Below, in pieces: positions 11,952 to 23,390 of a DNA stretch of 64,000 bases. Source of the DNA: Torymus aiolomorphi (taxonomy: Eukaryota > Arthropoda > Insecta > Hymenoptera > Torymidae). Positions within the stretch are counted from its first letter, which is position 1, and each line of letters begins with the position of its first letter. The DNA lies in the NCBI GenBank assembly GCA_036365515.1, contig CM070876.1, positions 42,189,695-42,253,694 of the forward strand, read 5' to 3'. The translations under genes were made by a program, and so were the position numbers. The notes beneath the pieces are model-generated. The model worked only from the letters and a program-made list of their open reading frames with translations. It did no database searches and was not told where the DNA came from.

Positions 11952-14710
11952 TATATATAAGTTATATATAATTATATATAACTTTTTTCCCGGAAACACA
12001 GATATATGATGGAAATATGCGTGAAAACAGACACAAACATCACGTATGTATATATATTCACGAATAATATGTATTGTAACGATACTTTCTGGTCGATGCT
12101 GCCAAAAAACAGCATTTGCCGGATCGCATCGATCGGGTGTTATAAGAAACAATTTGACGTTCCTCTTGAATATAAGTCTTCGGATAAAGTTTAACTTCTT
12201 TCTTGTGTCGTTGCCTTGATTGCGCACTGCTGAAAGCTGTTACATATTATTTCTCTATTCAACCAATCAGCCAGTTTACATGAAATACAAAGCATGTTCA
12301 ATAGCAAAAAATTAATAAAATAAAAAAAATAGAGTCGAAAATTATATTCATGATATACGTTTTATTCCGAGTTTGAACGCGAAACTTCTGTTTTATCGCA
12401 CCTTTTGAATCGATCGATTTATTTCAAAAGTGAGACTGTCGAAGCGAAATGATGAGGAAAAGCAACCGCAAAATTTAGTTTTTCGCCAGTGCTTGGTATC
12501 CAATTGACGTACATTAATAGCTATATTAATAATGATAACATTAATGACATTAATAATAGATAATTATAAACAGTATAGCATAAATAATGCAGTTGGCTAT
12601 TTAGCATGATCTCAAAACTCGAAACATTGGCGAAATTCATAAAAATATAAAGAGAAGATTTCTTTACTTTAACCCACATATGAAGATTTTAGTACATATA
12701 GCTTGTTTGCCGTTAAAAACAGGCAGTTAAAGTAATTGTAATAAATAATGGATTACTTAGCCATTTAATTGGTTCATTACATAGCGTTACTTAACAATAA
12801 AGTCCACGGGCATGATGCGTATTAAACTCGAAAGATCAAATTCTGAGATAGTGCGATTGTATATTTTGAAAATTTATGTTTTCTGCATACAATAAAAATA
12901 TACGTGTAATACTAAATGTTGATCATGTTCGTGGATTTTTTTCGAAGTAGCATAATAAAGCAATTAAAAATAGAACCGTACGTAGTTTTGACGTATATAA
13001 ACTTATAAAGAGCGATTTTCCAGTGTTGAATAAGAAAACCTTAACTAAGCGCAGTGTTTTTAACCTAATTCGAGGATGAATTTTCAAATCAGCACGTTGA
13101 TATTGTCATAGAACACTGAGCCTCGTTCTGCATTCCTGTTTATTAAGTCAAATCGAAAGGTTTAAAGGAAAAGATAAGGCGCGAAAGTCAGTCTGTACTT
13201 TAATAAACACCAGTCACCAGTGGTGACACCAGTCACCACATCGATACAAATTATTAAAACCGACATGAAACCCTTGACTGAAGTGGTTACTAATTTATTT
13301 TAGTAAAAAATAAAGCACATCTATTTATTCTTTGACTGCAGCTGATGCTACTCTCCTATTCTATTAATACGTATGAACTAATATATTATGTATATTTCTT
13401 TTCTATCGGTTTTATGTATGCGGCTGAAATCACGAAAACGCCGAGATAGAATTTGTCAAGGATATTCGTACTTGTAACTAGAAAATTAAAGAGTCTTAAA
13501 CTTATAATGAGCGTTTATCTTCGTAGGCTATTGTATTAAGTAGATCTTTGTAGTTGTTGCTTCCTTTGATTTTCTTCGCTCTTCGGCGGGAATTCAATTA
13601 ATAATTGATAATGAGACAAGTATTATTATCCATGATTTGTGATATATACGAGAAACATCTGCTAATAAAAATATCCTAAAAACAACAAGCATTCATAATG
13701 CGGCAAAATAATTGAAACCCAAATCTTGTACTGTGACAAGTAGTGGTCAATATCTATAATTTTTCAATTTTTTATATTTTCTATTTGCAAATACTAATGT
13801 TTGTTTTGTTTCGATTTTCTTTTTTTATTATTCTTAGAAAAAAATTTAAAAAAAAATTTAAGAAATTTTTCCGATAGAGACAATTTCTAATCATCAATTA
13901 ATTGATGATTGATTTTTGAAAGTCTGGCAAAGACTATTTTGTAAGCCAATTACTATAATATTTATCACTTTATTACTTTGATTTAGAACAATGTTTTGAC
14001 AACCTTGTTTGTTACATTCGTCAAGTCTATAAATTTATTTAAAATTACAATATAATCGCAACAACTAGTATCTATGCATAACCAGAGTAATACTTATCAA
14101 TCTACCAATCTTAGGGATCGTCAATTTTTTACATTTTCCTTAAATAAACGTGATTACGTCCTCCGCCATATTGAATTTCGATTCCATACCTATTGGATCT
14201 TCAAGAACAACCGATTACTGCATCAGAAATCGCAAGAGAGTAGGCATAAAGAACGTAATCGATAAGAAAAACGTGGTTTAATAAAATAAAATTTGTGAAA
14301 TTGACGAATTTTTTCCATTCCATCGCTATATTGGAAAAACTGGTAGATTTGAGAAAAAACTGAGGTCGGATTCGGAAAGAGCGACCTCGAAAACAGTAGT
14401 ATGAACTTTTGGCCAAATTCTCGAGATTTTCCAACATTTTCCAAGCAACTTAAAAAAGGTACATTTTGAGGAGTTCCCGGCGTTAACGGGTGAATGTTGA
14501 TAACAAAATTGTATAACGTTGCATATTATTAAATAAATTGTTTATCACACATATTATAAAATATCTTAGAGCGTCACTTACTATAGGAGAGTGCATAACC
14601 TTTAGGAAGCGGATCTTAACTTTGAGAATCGAATTTTCGTGCCTATAAAATGAAGCCCAGTACCAGTAATTAGTTCTCGTAGGCTTTTTGCTGAGATATG
14701 CGTTACCTAA
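11947..14710. other. Long gene-free stretch
   Basis: No protein of recognisable type on either strand, and no clear tandem or inverted repeat above 50 bp. Short open frames (for example 14074-14265 on + and 14201-14444 on -) lack start context and family resemblance. A small hairpin lies at 12098-12117 around CAAAAAAC. Some of it could be untranslated or regulatory DNA of Lis-1, but I see no evidence. Confidence 0.5.
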
Positions 14711-14800
14711 TTTTAAAATAGTATTACGCATCTAGGGAGGGAAAAACTTGATAGGATAGTTCATAGCACGTGGTAATTGCGACCCGAGCCGAAGGCAACT
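14711..14800 (+). repeat. Partial copy of the 'CTAGGGAGG' module
   Basis: TAGTATTACGCATCTAGGGA, then further on CACGTGGTAATTGCGACCC. The first part matches 16015-16037 and 17930-17949; the second matches DNA beyond 17960 and near 31935-31970. It lacks the hairpin arm seen in the other copies. Confidence 0.55.
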
Positions 14801-15920
14801 AAGGTACCAAACACACGATGTAGGGTGGGCCAATTTTCCTCCCATGATGTGTATATGGTTGATTCTCCAAATACAAGGAAATATCATTCTCAGCTACATA
14901 TCATATTGAAATTTTCAGTTTTTGAATAATTTTACCTGATAGCTCAAAACCCTTTTTCTATAAAACCACTTCGAAACAATAAAAAAAAATTTCCTCTTTA
15001 TTGCAAGTAAAGTGATAAAAGAACTGAAAACGTAACTCCGTCGACTTCCCCATACCAAAAACTAAAATTTGTATAGCTGATATATCTCGTACAGTGGGTC
15101 AAATACTCCGACTAAAAATGGATTGATACGTTTTTTATTATAGAAAAACATTATAAATTACCAAAGTTTCAAATAATTATCTTGGCACTTGAACATATAG
15201 CCAAACATCGTTCTCCCGCAATCAAAAAATGTTTTATAAATGCACATTTCTATATATTAAAATAAGACAGAAGAGTCAAAAACGATAGTAGTTTGCCATT
15301 GAAAAGTATTATTGCGTCAGATATAGTAAGTTCAAAATTAATAAGATGACTAATAATAAGAATAACATAGACAAAACTATATAAAATGTATCACGTATTT
15401 TAATTACGCGTAACTCCCTTGACATAGATTTTTTTCTTATATGCTAGTATTTATAGTGGAGAAAAAACACTTATAATTTGGATAAATGTACGTTTACTGC
15501 AATTTCAATATTTTACATGATTTATCCCGTCATTAAAAGTCGATGATTGCTTTATATTTAAAAATTCAGTAACTCCGTCGACATACAAAATTTTATATAT
15601 AAAAAAAAAATACATATATGTCTACGCTTATATTGATAAAAAATTAAATTTTTTATAAAGGAAGAATTCATTACGTTTATTTTACAATAGATAGATATAC
15701 CTTAAATCCTTCATTTTGATCTAATAATAATTCTATAACTCCGTCGACTTTTTTACACATTAACCTTAGAAAAAACTACGTTCTAGTAATAATTAAGTTT
15801 AACTACCTATAGATTCTTATTCTACAGCTCAAATATTAGATAGAAAAAACAAAATTTCAACCATCTCGATTATTTCGGCAAGAAAAGTTTCTGGAGTTAT
15901 TTTACCACTTATTTGAAGAA
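14801..15920. other. Gene-free DNA with a scattered TAACTCCGTCGAC motif
   Basis: The 13-mer TAACTCCGTCGAC or a close variant occurs near 15034, 15405, 15563 and 15735, spaced 160-370 bp apart in unrelated AT-rich DNA. Nothing coding is recognised. Confidence 0.5.
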
Positions 15921-15924
15921 TCAA

Positions 15925-16041
15925 GCATATACTATTTTTTGCCTCGAAAGTGCCACTTTTGCTCCCAGCGCCCGCTCGCGAAGGTTCTGTTTTCAACCTA
16001 GCCAGGCAAAAAAATAGTATATTACACACCTAGGGAGGCAT
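15925..16041 (+). repeat. Hairpin module, copy 1
   Basis: A stem of about 17 bp (TATACTATTTTTTGCCT at 15928-15944 against 16004-16021) encloses a loop with AAAGTGCCACTTTTGCTCCC. The 3' side ends in ATTACACACCTAGGGAGG. Copy 2 is at 17830-17950 and has a different stem sequence that still pairs. Confidence 0.65.
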
Positions 16042-16062
16042 TCTCTATTGTTTCCCGTGGTG

Positions 16063-17834
16063 CATATGAGGCGTTTCACGTCAACTGTCGCAGCGCGGCG
16101 CGCGAGCGCCAAATCATGGTATATCCAACTCATGTTTACGATACTAAAATGTACTCGAAAAAATTTTATGATAAACATTTCCAACGTATTTTTTCCTCAG
16201 CTTTCCAATGGTGTAGGCAGTTTTCCCGAAATTTTCTATTTTCACCTTCAAAAAGTACAAAACATCTTATATCTCGAAAACGATATTTTTAATATTTTTT
16301 TTTACCCTCTAGATCGAAAGCTGAGCATTTTTTACGTAGGAAAGGGTATTTTCCAAAGAGTGCCCGAGATGTTTTTTGCGAGATATAGAACGCGAAAGAG
16401 TAGACGCACCGCCTTTCCTGCGCGCGGTACTACACGGTACAGCGCACGAACTGCGCCCGCCTCGTTGCATTGTTATATAATAACCTTTTATAATCTTCAA
16501 TTCTTTACCTGTTCTTCTGGATTCTTAATAATGCATGGAGTAATATTTTATTAATTATTTTATAAAAAAATAAAATTTCAAAATTAACAGCAATATAGTA
16601 ACTCTTGTACTAACGTTTTTTTTTTTTCGGTGTAGATAATATTTTTTTGTTTGTTTTCGCAGTTTCTTTCGGGAAAATTTTATACTCTGAACTCAGAGAG
16701 GTTTTTTTGAGCTTCAATGTACTTTCATCTATTGGAATAATAGCATGGTATTGTAACGTGCCTGGTATAGATTTAGCCTTGTCCAGTCTTGGTTTTAGTT
16801 TCAAAACCGTTTCTTCATACGATTCTTTACTGCTATAAAAAACTTTGGTTTGTTTGCAGTAATCTTTAGCCCAGTTGTACAGCTCTTATGGCGTTAAAAT
16901 ATGATTATTAGAAGAAACTTGTAGACTAGCTCGTTTTGCACCTCTTTTTAGGTTCGCGTCTATACCATCATACGCACCTTTGCCATGTGCTGTGGCATAA
17001 AAATGCCACTCAGCAGTAACTCCAAAATCTTTCTCGTGAAAAGAAGATTTTGAAAATTGGATTTATTCTTAAAATGCTGACCTGCTCCATCAGTCAAATA
17101 ATAAACTTTCTTGACTGTAAAATTAGTTTTAAGGTAAGATATTACAATTTTTTGATATTCATAAACGGCTATAGTATCATTATTTAAATTGTCGGAAATC
17201 ACAGCAATGCTTACATGTTTGAGTTCATTATTTTGTTTATAGTACATTACAACTGTAAAAACTGTTGCCTGGTTATTATTCCAGTGGAAGGACTGTGTAG
17301 AATTTTGTATAACGAAAGCATAATTTTCTGCGAAATCGCAACACACGAGAAATTCTCCTTCTTGAAGATTGTGTTTTACGTTATTTATAAAAAGTGATTG
17401 TTTGTTAGCGAAAAAATCGTGAGTTTTTAATTTTATTAATTTTTCCCCCAGTATGTCCATACCGTACCGCGTAGTACCGCGCACAGGAAAGGCGGTGCGT
17501 CTACTCTTTCGCGTTCTACATCTCGCAGAAAACATCTCGGGCACTCTTTGGAAAATATCCTTTCCTATGTAAAAAATGCTTTCGATCTAGAAGGTAAAAA
17601 AAATATTAAAAATATCGTTTTCGAGATATAACACGTTTTGTACTTTTTGAAGATGAAAATGGAAAATTCCGGGAAAACTGCCTACACCATTAGAAAGTTG
17701 AGGAAAAAATACGTTGGAAACGCTTATCATAAAATTTTTTCAAGTACATTTTAGTATCGTAAACATGAGCTGGACATAGCCCGATTTGGCCCTTGCGCGC
17801 CGCGCTGGGACAGTTGACGTGAAACGCCTCATAT
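16063..17834. mobile_element. DNA transposon with about 390-bp terminal inverted repeats
   Basis: 16063-16450 is the reverse complement of about 17455-17834 (CATATGAGGCGTTTCACG against CGTGAAACGCCTCATAT). The arms contain a CTACTCTTTCGCGTTC block and a GC-rich inner end. The interior holds a minus-strand transposase-like remnant. The element is flanked on both sides by the hairpin modules. No clear target duplication was read because the flanks are themselves repeats. Superfamily not recognised. Confidence 0.75.
16610..17462 (-). pseudogene. Truncated transposase-like ORF ('CDFAENY' family) inside the TIR element
   Basis: The minus strand reads from MDILGEKL (about 17460) through CDFAENYAF, SFHWNNNQ, ISDNLNNDT and YYLTDGAGQHFKNKS to about 17040. 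A one-base frameshift there moves the reading to the frame of AEWHFYATAHGKGAYDGI and LKRGAKRAS, then a stop near 16890, and then KDYCKQTKVFY down to about 16610. From memory, proteins with this motif order are common as uncharacterised multicopy proteins in insects and cnidarians. The spaced acidic residues would suit an RNase H-like transposase, but this is inference. The N-terminal half is absent because the frame enters directly from the TIR, so the element carries only a gene piece. Confidence 0.6.
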
Positions 17835-17950
17835 ACTATTTTTTCACCATACCCTGGTCCAAAGTACCACTTTCACTCCCTGCTCAAAAACGCGAATGTG
17901 GTATTTTTCACCGAGTATGGTGAAAAACTATATTACACAACTAGGGAGGT
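17830..17950 (+). repeat. Hairpin module, copy 2
   Basis: The stem TTTTTCACCATAC (within 17831-17852) pairs with GTATGGTGAAAAA (17914-17926). The loop holds AAAGTACCACTTTCACTCCC, 17 of 20 identical to copy 1. It ends ATTACACAACTAGGGAGG. The inner stem differs from copy 1 on both sides in a matching way. Confidence 0.65.
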
Positions 17951-18179
17951 AAAGAGTTGGCCAGGCCAGAGCACGTGTAAATTACGTCCATTTCCCCCGC
18001 CTCCCCAAATCACTAATCGTAAAATAAGCAATTGAATAATTTTGTACACTTTTTTTACAATTAATTACAACCACAATCGATTTTTTACAAGTGTATAAAC
18101 AAAGTTATAAACAAACAAAAGGGGCGGGCGGGAGAAATTCGCCAGCCCCCACATAAAAAAACCACAATTTCCAGAACGG

Positions 18180-18815
18180 TAACGTAATCTACGATTTATT
18201 TACAATTATTTACAACCACAAAAACTGGTAAAAGTCGATTATATATAACAATTTTGAGCAATAATTTCGCCAGCCCCCCCATACGCCAAAATCAATTTTT
18301 CAAAGTGCTAACGTAATCTACGATTTATTTACAATTATTTACAACCACAAAAACTGGTAAAAGTCGATTATATATAACAATTTTGAGCAATAATTTCGCC
18401 AGCCCCCCCATACGCCAAAATCAATTTTTCAAAGTGCTAACGTAATCTACGATTTATTTACAATTATTTACAACCACAAAAACTGGTAAAAGTCGATTAT
18501 TTATAACAATTTGAGCAATAATTTCGCCAGCCCCCCATACGCCAAAATCAATTTTTCAAAGTGCTAACGTAATCAACGATTTATTTACAATTATTTACAA
18601 CCACAAAAACTGGTAAAAGTCGATTATTTATAACAATTTTGAGCAATAATTTCGTCAGCCCCCCCATACGCCAAAATCAATTTTTCAAAGTGCTAACGTA
18701 ATCTACGATTTATTTACAATTATTTACAACCATAAAAACTGGTAAAAGTCGATTATTTATAACAATTTTGAGCAATAATTTCGCTAGCCACTTCATACGC
18801 CAAAATCTATTTCTC
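18180..18815. repeat. Tandem repeat of about 127 bp in the left arm
   Basis: Five units begin with TAACGTAATC near 18181, 18310, 18438, 18564 and 18691. Each contains ACAACCACAAAAACTGGTAA and TTTCGCCAGCCCCC. Four inverted units lie in the right arm at about 31285-31745. Confidence 0.9.
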
Positions 18816-18834
18816 AAAACGTAAATAGTCTATA

Positions 18835-19310
18835 TTGTTTAATATATTTTTAAATCATAATTTTATTATCCATTGTAGGGCTTTCGTTTACCAAATAATA
18901 CTGCCCGTCAGGCTAGGTGCAGTTGTGATTCTGTATGACTATTGTTACTCGGAAAAAATGTATGAGGAAGTATCGCGGTTGATCGATGATGGAAAATGGA
19001 AATTTTTACCCTCGCAAATATTTAAATGACTAATAGCGGCTTAGGGTTACAGATGACAAATTCAGATGAATCGGAACTTGGAGCGAGTACGCCAATTTGC
19101 GAGTATGATACTCTACATAGTATAACTGTTATTATAACTGTTAGAGGCCTACGTTTATTACAGGGATGCAACTGTCTCCTCTATTTCATCTTTTTTTCAA
19201 TCCTCTATTTTACCCTTTTTCCAAGTTACTCCTCTATTTGCTCTATAATCAGCGATCTCTCCAATTTACCGATGAATTGCAATAAAAAAGACGCGCGGAC
19301 TACAAATTGA
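18835..19310 (+). other. Arm segment with conserved reading frames, possible captured gene piece
   Basis: One frame holds LPVRLGAVVILYDYCYSEKM followed by EEVSRLIDDGKWKF and a stop. A second frame (19026-19310) begins MTNSGLGLQMTNSDESELGA. The right arm (30719-31208, minus) encodes nearly the same residues with a few substitutions and one two-codon insertion. The frames staying open in both arms hints at coding origin, but arm similarity alone can explain it. No family recognised. Confidence 0.35.
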
Positions 19311-19429
19311 AAAGACTTGGTCGTCTCCTGTATGTAGGGTTGCCACCTTTTACATTGGAAGTTGCTGGCCGACTGATGACTGGCGGTGGGAGGGAGGCAA
19401 GTAGGCGAGGGATATGGGTTCCATGCATA

Positions 19430-19686
19430 TTAGGGAATTACGTAGCCCTGCAACAATAAGCAAGACAATTATTTAAACAATTTTTAAACCAAAGTAGGGT
19501 GGCGATATGTGGCCCACGTATATTAAGGAATTACGTAGATATGCAACAATAAGCAAGAGAATTATTTAAGCCATTTTTATACCCAAGTAGGCGGGGGATA
19601 TGAGATTCACGTATATAAGGAAGTCATGTAGACATAAAAAAAATAAGCAAAACGTTTATTTAAATAATTTTTAAACCCAAATAGGA
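19430..19686 (+). repeat. 92-bp satellite, left-arm part
   Basis: Units contain CACGTATAT.AAGGAAGTCATGTAGAC, AATAAGCAA and TTTTTAAACCCAA. They are diverged relatives of the array at 26463-28740 and the inverse of 30345-30650. Confidence 0.8.
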
Positions 19687-19849
19687 TGTGGGAAAGCGTC
19701 TATTAAGCTAGCAGATCACTTTTATGACCCGGGCTTATAAACAATGCCATAATTTTCTGCTAATTTTCTGCTAATTTTCTACCCCCACCCGGATTTTTCT
19801 GCTCCAGCCGTTTCCGAGAAACATGCGATCTGCTAGCTAAATATTAAGC

Positions 19850-21090
19850 TAGCAGACCATTTTCGGGTATTTTGGCGAGTTTTTGCCTTAGCCAATTTGG
19901 AGTGGAGGCATATTTTGGTGCTAATTTTCTGCTGCAAGATGCTCGGAGCCAAAAGTCCCAAAATCCTCCGTAGGTCCCAGAACTGGACATAGACCCAGAT
20001 TGATATTAAGCTAGCAGACCATTTTCGGGTATCTTGGCGAGTTTTTGCCTTAGCCAATTTGGAGAGGAAGCATGTTTTGGTGCTAATTTTTTGCTGCAAG
20101 ATGCTCGGAGCCAAAAGTCGAAAAATCCTTCATAGGTCCCAGAACTGAACATAGACCCTGATTGATATTAAGCTAGCAGATCATTTTTGGGTATCTTGGC
20201 GAGTTTTTGCCTTAGCCATTTCGGAGAAGAGGCCTGTTTTGGTGCTAATTTTCTGCTGCAAGATACTAGGAGCTAAAAGTCCCAAAATCCTTCGTAGGTC
20301 CCAGAACTGGACATAGACCCAGATTGATATTAAGCTAGAAGACCATTTTCGGGTACCTTGCAATAGCGAATTCGGGGAGGCGGCATATTTTGATGCTAAT
20401 TTTCTGCTGTAAGATGGTCGGAGCCAAAAATCCCAAAATCCTTCGGGGGGCCAGAATTGGACATAGGCCCTTGGCTAAGAGAATCATTTTCTGCATAATC
20501 GGTTTCTAGCGAAAAAAAAACTAAACAGTATTTGAGAGCTGATTTTCTGCTAATTTTTTACGCCCATCCGGATTTTTCTGCTCCAGCCGTTTTCGAGAAA
20601 CATGCGATCTGCTAGCTTAATATTAAGCTAGCAGACCATTGTCGTGTATCTTGGCGAGTTTTTGCCTAAGCCAATTCGGAGAGGGAGCATATTTTGGTGC
20701 TAATTCTTTACTGCAAGATGCTTGTTGCCAAAAGTCCCAAAATTCTTCGTAGGCCCCAGAACTGTACATAGGCCCAGATTAATATTAAGCTAGCAGACCA
20801 TTTTCGGGTATGTTTGCGAGTATTTGCCTTAGCGAATTCGGAGAGGCGGCATATTTTGGTGCTAATTTTCTGCTGTAAGATGGTCGGAGCCAAAAATCCC
20901 AAAATCCTTCGTAGATCCCAGAACTGTACGTAGGCCCAGATTAATACTAAGCTAGCAGACCAGTTTCGGTTATCTTGGCGAGTGTTTGCAATAGCGAATT
21001 CGGAGCGGCGGCATATTTTGGTGATAATTTTCTGCTGTATTATAGTCGGGGTCAGAAATCCCAAAATCCTTCGGAGACCTAGAATTGGAC
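19850..21090 (+). repeat. About 162-bp satellite forming the left arm
   Basis: Units start TATTAAGCTAGCAGACC at 19850, 20004, 20166 and 20328 and continue to 21090. Each carries GAGTTTTTGCCTTAGCC, TTGGTGCTAATTTTCTGCTG and GACATAGACCCAGATTGA. A palindromic junction (GCTAGCTTAATATTAAGCTAGC near 20607-20630, with one arm form at 19840) marks where unit ends meet head to head. Open frames across the array are repeat artefacts. Confidence 0.9.
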
Positions 21091-21602
21091 ATAGGCATGA
21101 AGCTGAAGCTACCCGCTACACATTCTATCCGCCCGAAGACCCGCACTGAAATAGTGGGGCAAAATGAGGCATGTAAAAATTTTGCATTAAATATTGTTTA
21201 CAAGCACGCGAGTCACATATAAGTGATGACAAGCCATAGTAGCAATGATAAAATATATAAATCAGCGTCAAAAAATTTTTGGTTCTAATTATTTAAATAA
21301 ACTATTAAGCAGCTTACTTTCATAAAAAGCAAGGATATCCGCAGCTTTGTGAATTTTGGAGCTGTAACTCCGGTTCATATTATGACAGGATAACGAAACT
21401 GCGGGAAAACGAACTTCTGATCTAGGCAAACACCTCCTTGTAGGAGAATTTGCGGCACCAAATTCTTAAATAAACAATAAAGGGGGTCAGACACCTTTAG
21501 AATTTTCTTCATAAAATAACCTGAAAAAATTAATTTTCATAATTAGAAATATTTAGAAGTAATATCCTAAAAATATATTCAATTTATGACAAAATGCCAT
21601 TT

Positions 21603-21950
21603 CAAAATTTTTGCTCTGTCGTCGACTCCAGATTCAGGAACTGCATATATTTTAATGGGAGAGGTCCTAAAATTTTGGTATTTTATATGAGTATTGACTG
21701 AAGAGTTGTATGTAACCAATTTATTTGATTAAATAATTTTTTACGGTCAAAAATTGCTAAAAAATCTTAAATTTAAGTGAAATTCAGATTTTTTAGCAAT
21801 CTTTGACCGTAAAAACTATTTAATCAAATAAATTGGATACATACAACTCTTCAGTCAATAGACATATAAAATACCAAAATTTTAGGACCTATCCCATTAA
21901 AATATATGCAGTTCCTGAATCTGGAGTCGACGGCAGAGCTCAAAATTTTA
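21603..21950. repeat. Near-perfect 350-bp palindrome
   Basis: Arms of about 165 bp (GTCGTCGACTCCAGATTCAGG against CCTGAATCTGGAGTCGACGG) around a centre at about 21776. Probably a separate MITE within the third foldback. Confidence 0.85.
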
Positions 21951-21959
21951 CATTATGTA

Positions 21960-23120
21960 GAAAACAGCTTTAAAGATAAAATTACTACAATACTTCTTTA
22001 GTTCTTCTTCTTTATTTCTTAACTCCATCTCTGCCCTGAAATACAAAAAAATATTGTTTTTCGCTCAAAATATTTTACATTTAGAACAAATATTCTGGTA
22101 CCTCAGTATACGATCTATCAGACTTGTAAGCTATGAGCACGCGTAACAGTCATATCCACATCAGTCAGTCAAGTTTGTTAAGTGGTTTAATATGTAGATC
22201 CTTTGGTGCTTTTAAATCCATATGTTTTTAATAATCTTTATCACATATATTAGATTCTTATAAATATACTGAGGTAAATAATGTATTGAGAAATCCAAAA
22301 TCCTTCATGTATGTTATGACGCCAGTATCGACATAGCCAAATGCTTGAAAAAAATGTTTATAGCAGCAACATTCCTATATTGATCTTGTTTTAATGTCTG
22401 ATAAGGTGAACTTTTTTACTTGTCCTTCATTTTTCTTTTTCACATATAATATTATTACTTAATAAAGAGAATACGATGATACATATTTATTGCAGTGCAT
22501 AACTGTTTTTACTTCAGAAAATAAAATGTCAATTATATCATAGTGAGATTCAGGCAATGGCTGATAATGGTAGCTTTCTGGCAGAAGCGAAGGTTCCATA
22601 AAATTTTTCTGCACAATAGCATATCTTTCCTTCCTTTAAAAGTTGATTTAAATCTGTACACTAAATGTTTTTTGTAATAGTCAATATAGACTTAATTTTT
22701 CTTTAGTATCAATCCCTATTTTAAGTAAATTATTTTAAGTATAAAGTTTCCAATAAAAGTTCAAGTACTAAAAGCTATTTCTAAAACATTAATTCAACTG
22801 TCACACGTATTACTCAAACACTTTTAAAAACTGATTTAAAATACATTTACGTATTATAATACACTAAATGTACTACTCCAAAATCCGTTGGAAACAATGA
22901 AAATTAAGAACAACACTTTGTATAGAAAAGGTGCTGATGCTGATATCACAGTGTTTATATGAAATGACAGCTGTGCATGTTTACATTGCTTGCGGACTTT
23001 TACATAGGTTAAAATCAGCTCTGTTAGAGTGAATCCACATTGCATGCCGTATGCGGTATGACGCCAGAAAAAAAGTTGTTGTCTGAAATCTATAGGATTT
23101 ATAACTCTATGTTTATAAAT
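21960..23120. other. AT-rich DNA inside the third foldback, nothing recognised
   Basis: No gene or repeat identified. The open frame at 22854-23165 (minus) shows no family resemblance and runs into the 173-bp repeat. Confidence 0.4.
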
Positions 23121-23390
23121 TCTATAGGAATTGTTTAAATAAACAATTAAGCAGCTTACTTGCATAAAAAGCAGGGGGCTTTTCGAATTTTGGAGCTGTA
23201 ACTCTGTTTCAAATTATGACCGGCTAACGAAACTGCTGGAGAATGTTTTTCTGATGTAGAAGAAAATTCTCCAGCATTTTCGTTAGCCGATCATAATTTG
23301 AATCAGAGTTACAGCTCCAAAATTTGCAAAGCCGCGGATATCCTTGCCTTTTATGCAAGTAAGATGGTTAATTGTTTATTTAAATAATTG

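Noticed and set aside
11794..12227. Open frames of Cys-Val or His-Thr repeats
   Set aside because: Translations of the (GT)n tract; the same applies at 37675-38054 and 52675-52904.
16048..16554. 168-residue frame in the left TIR
   Set aside because: Its partner in the right TIR is not open in the same sense and it has no recognisable motifs.
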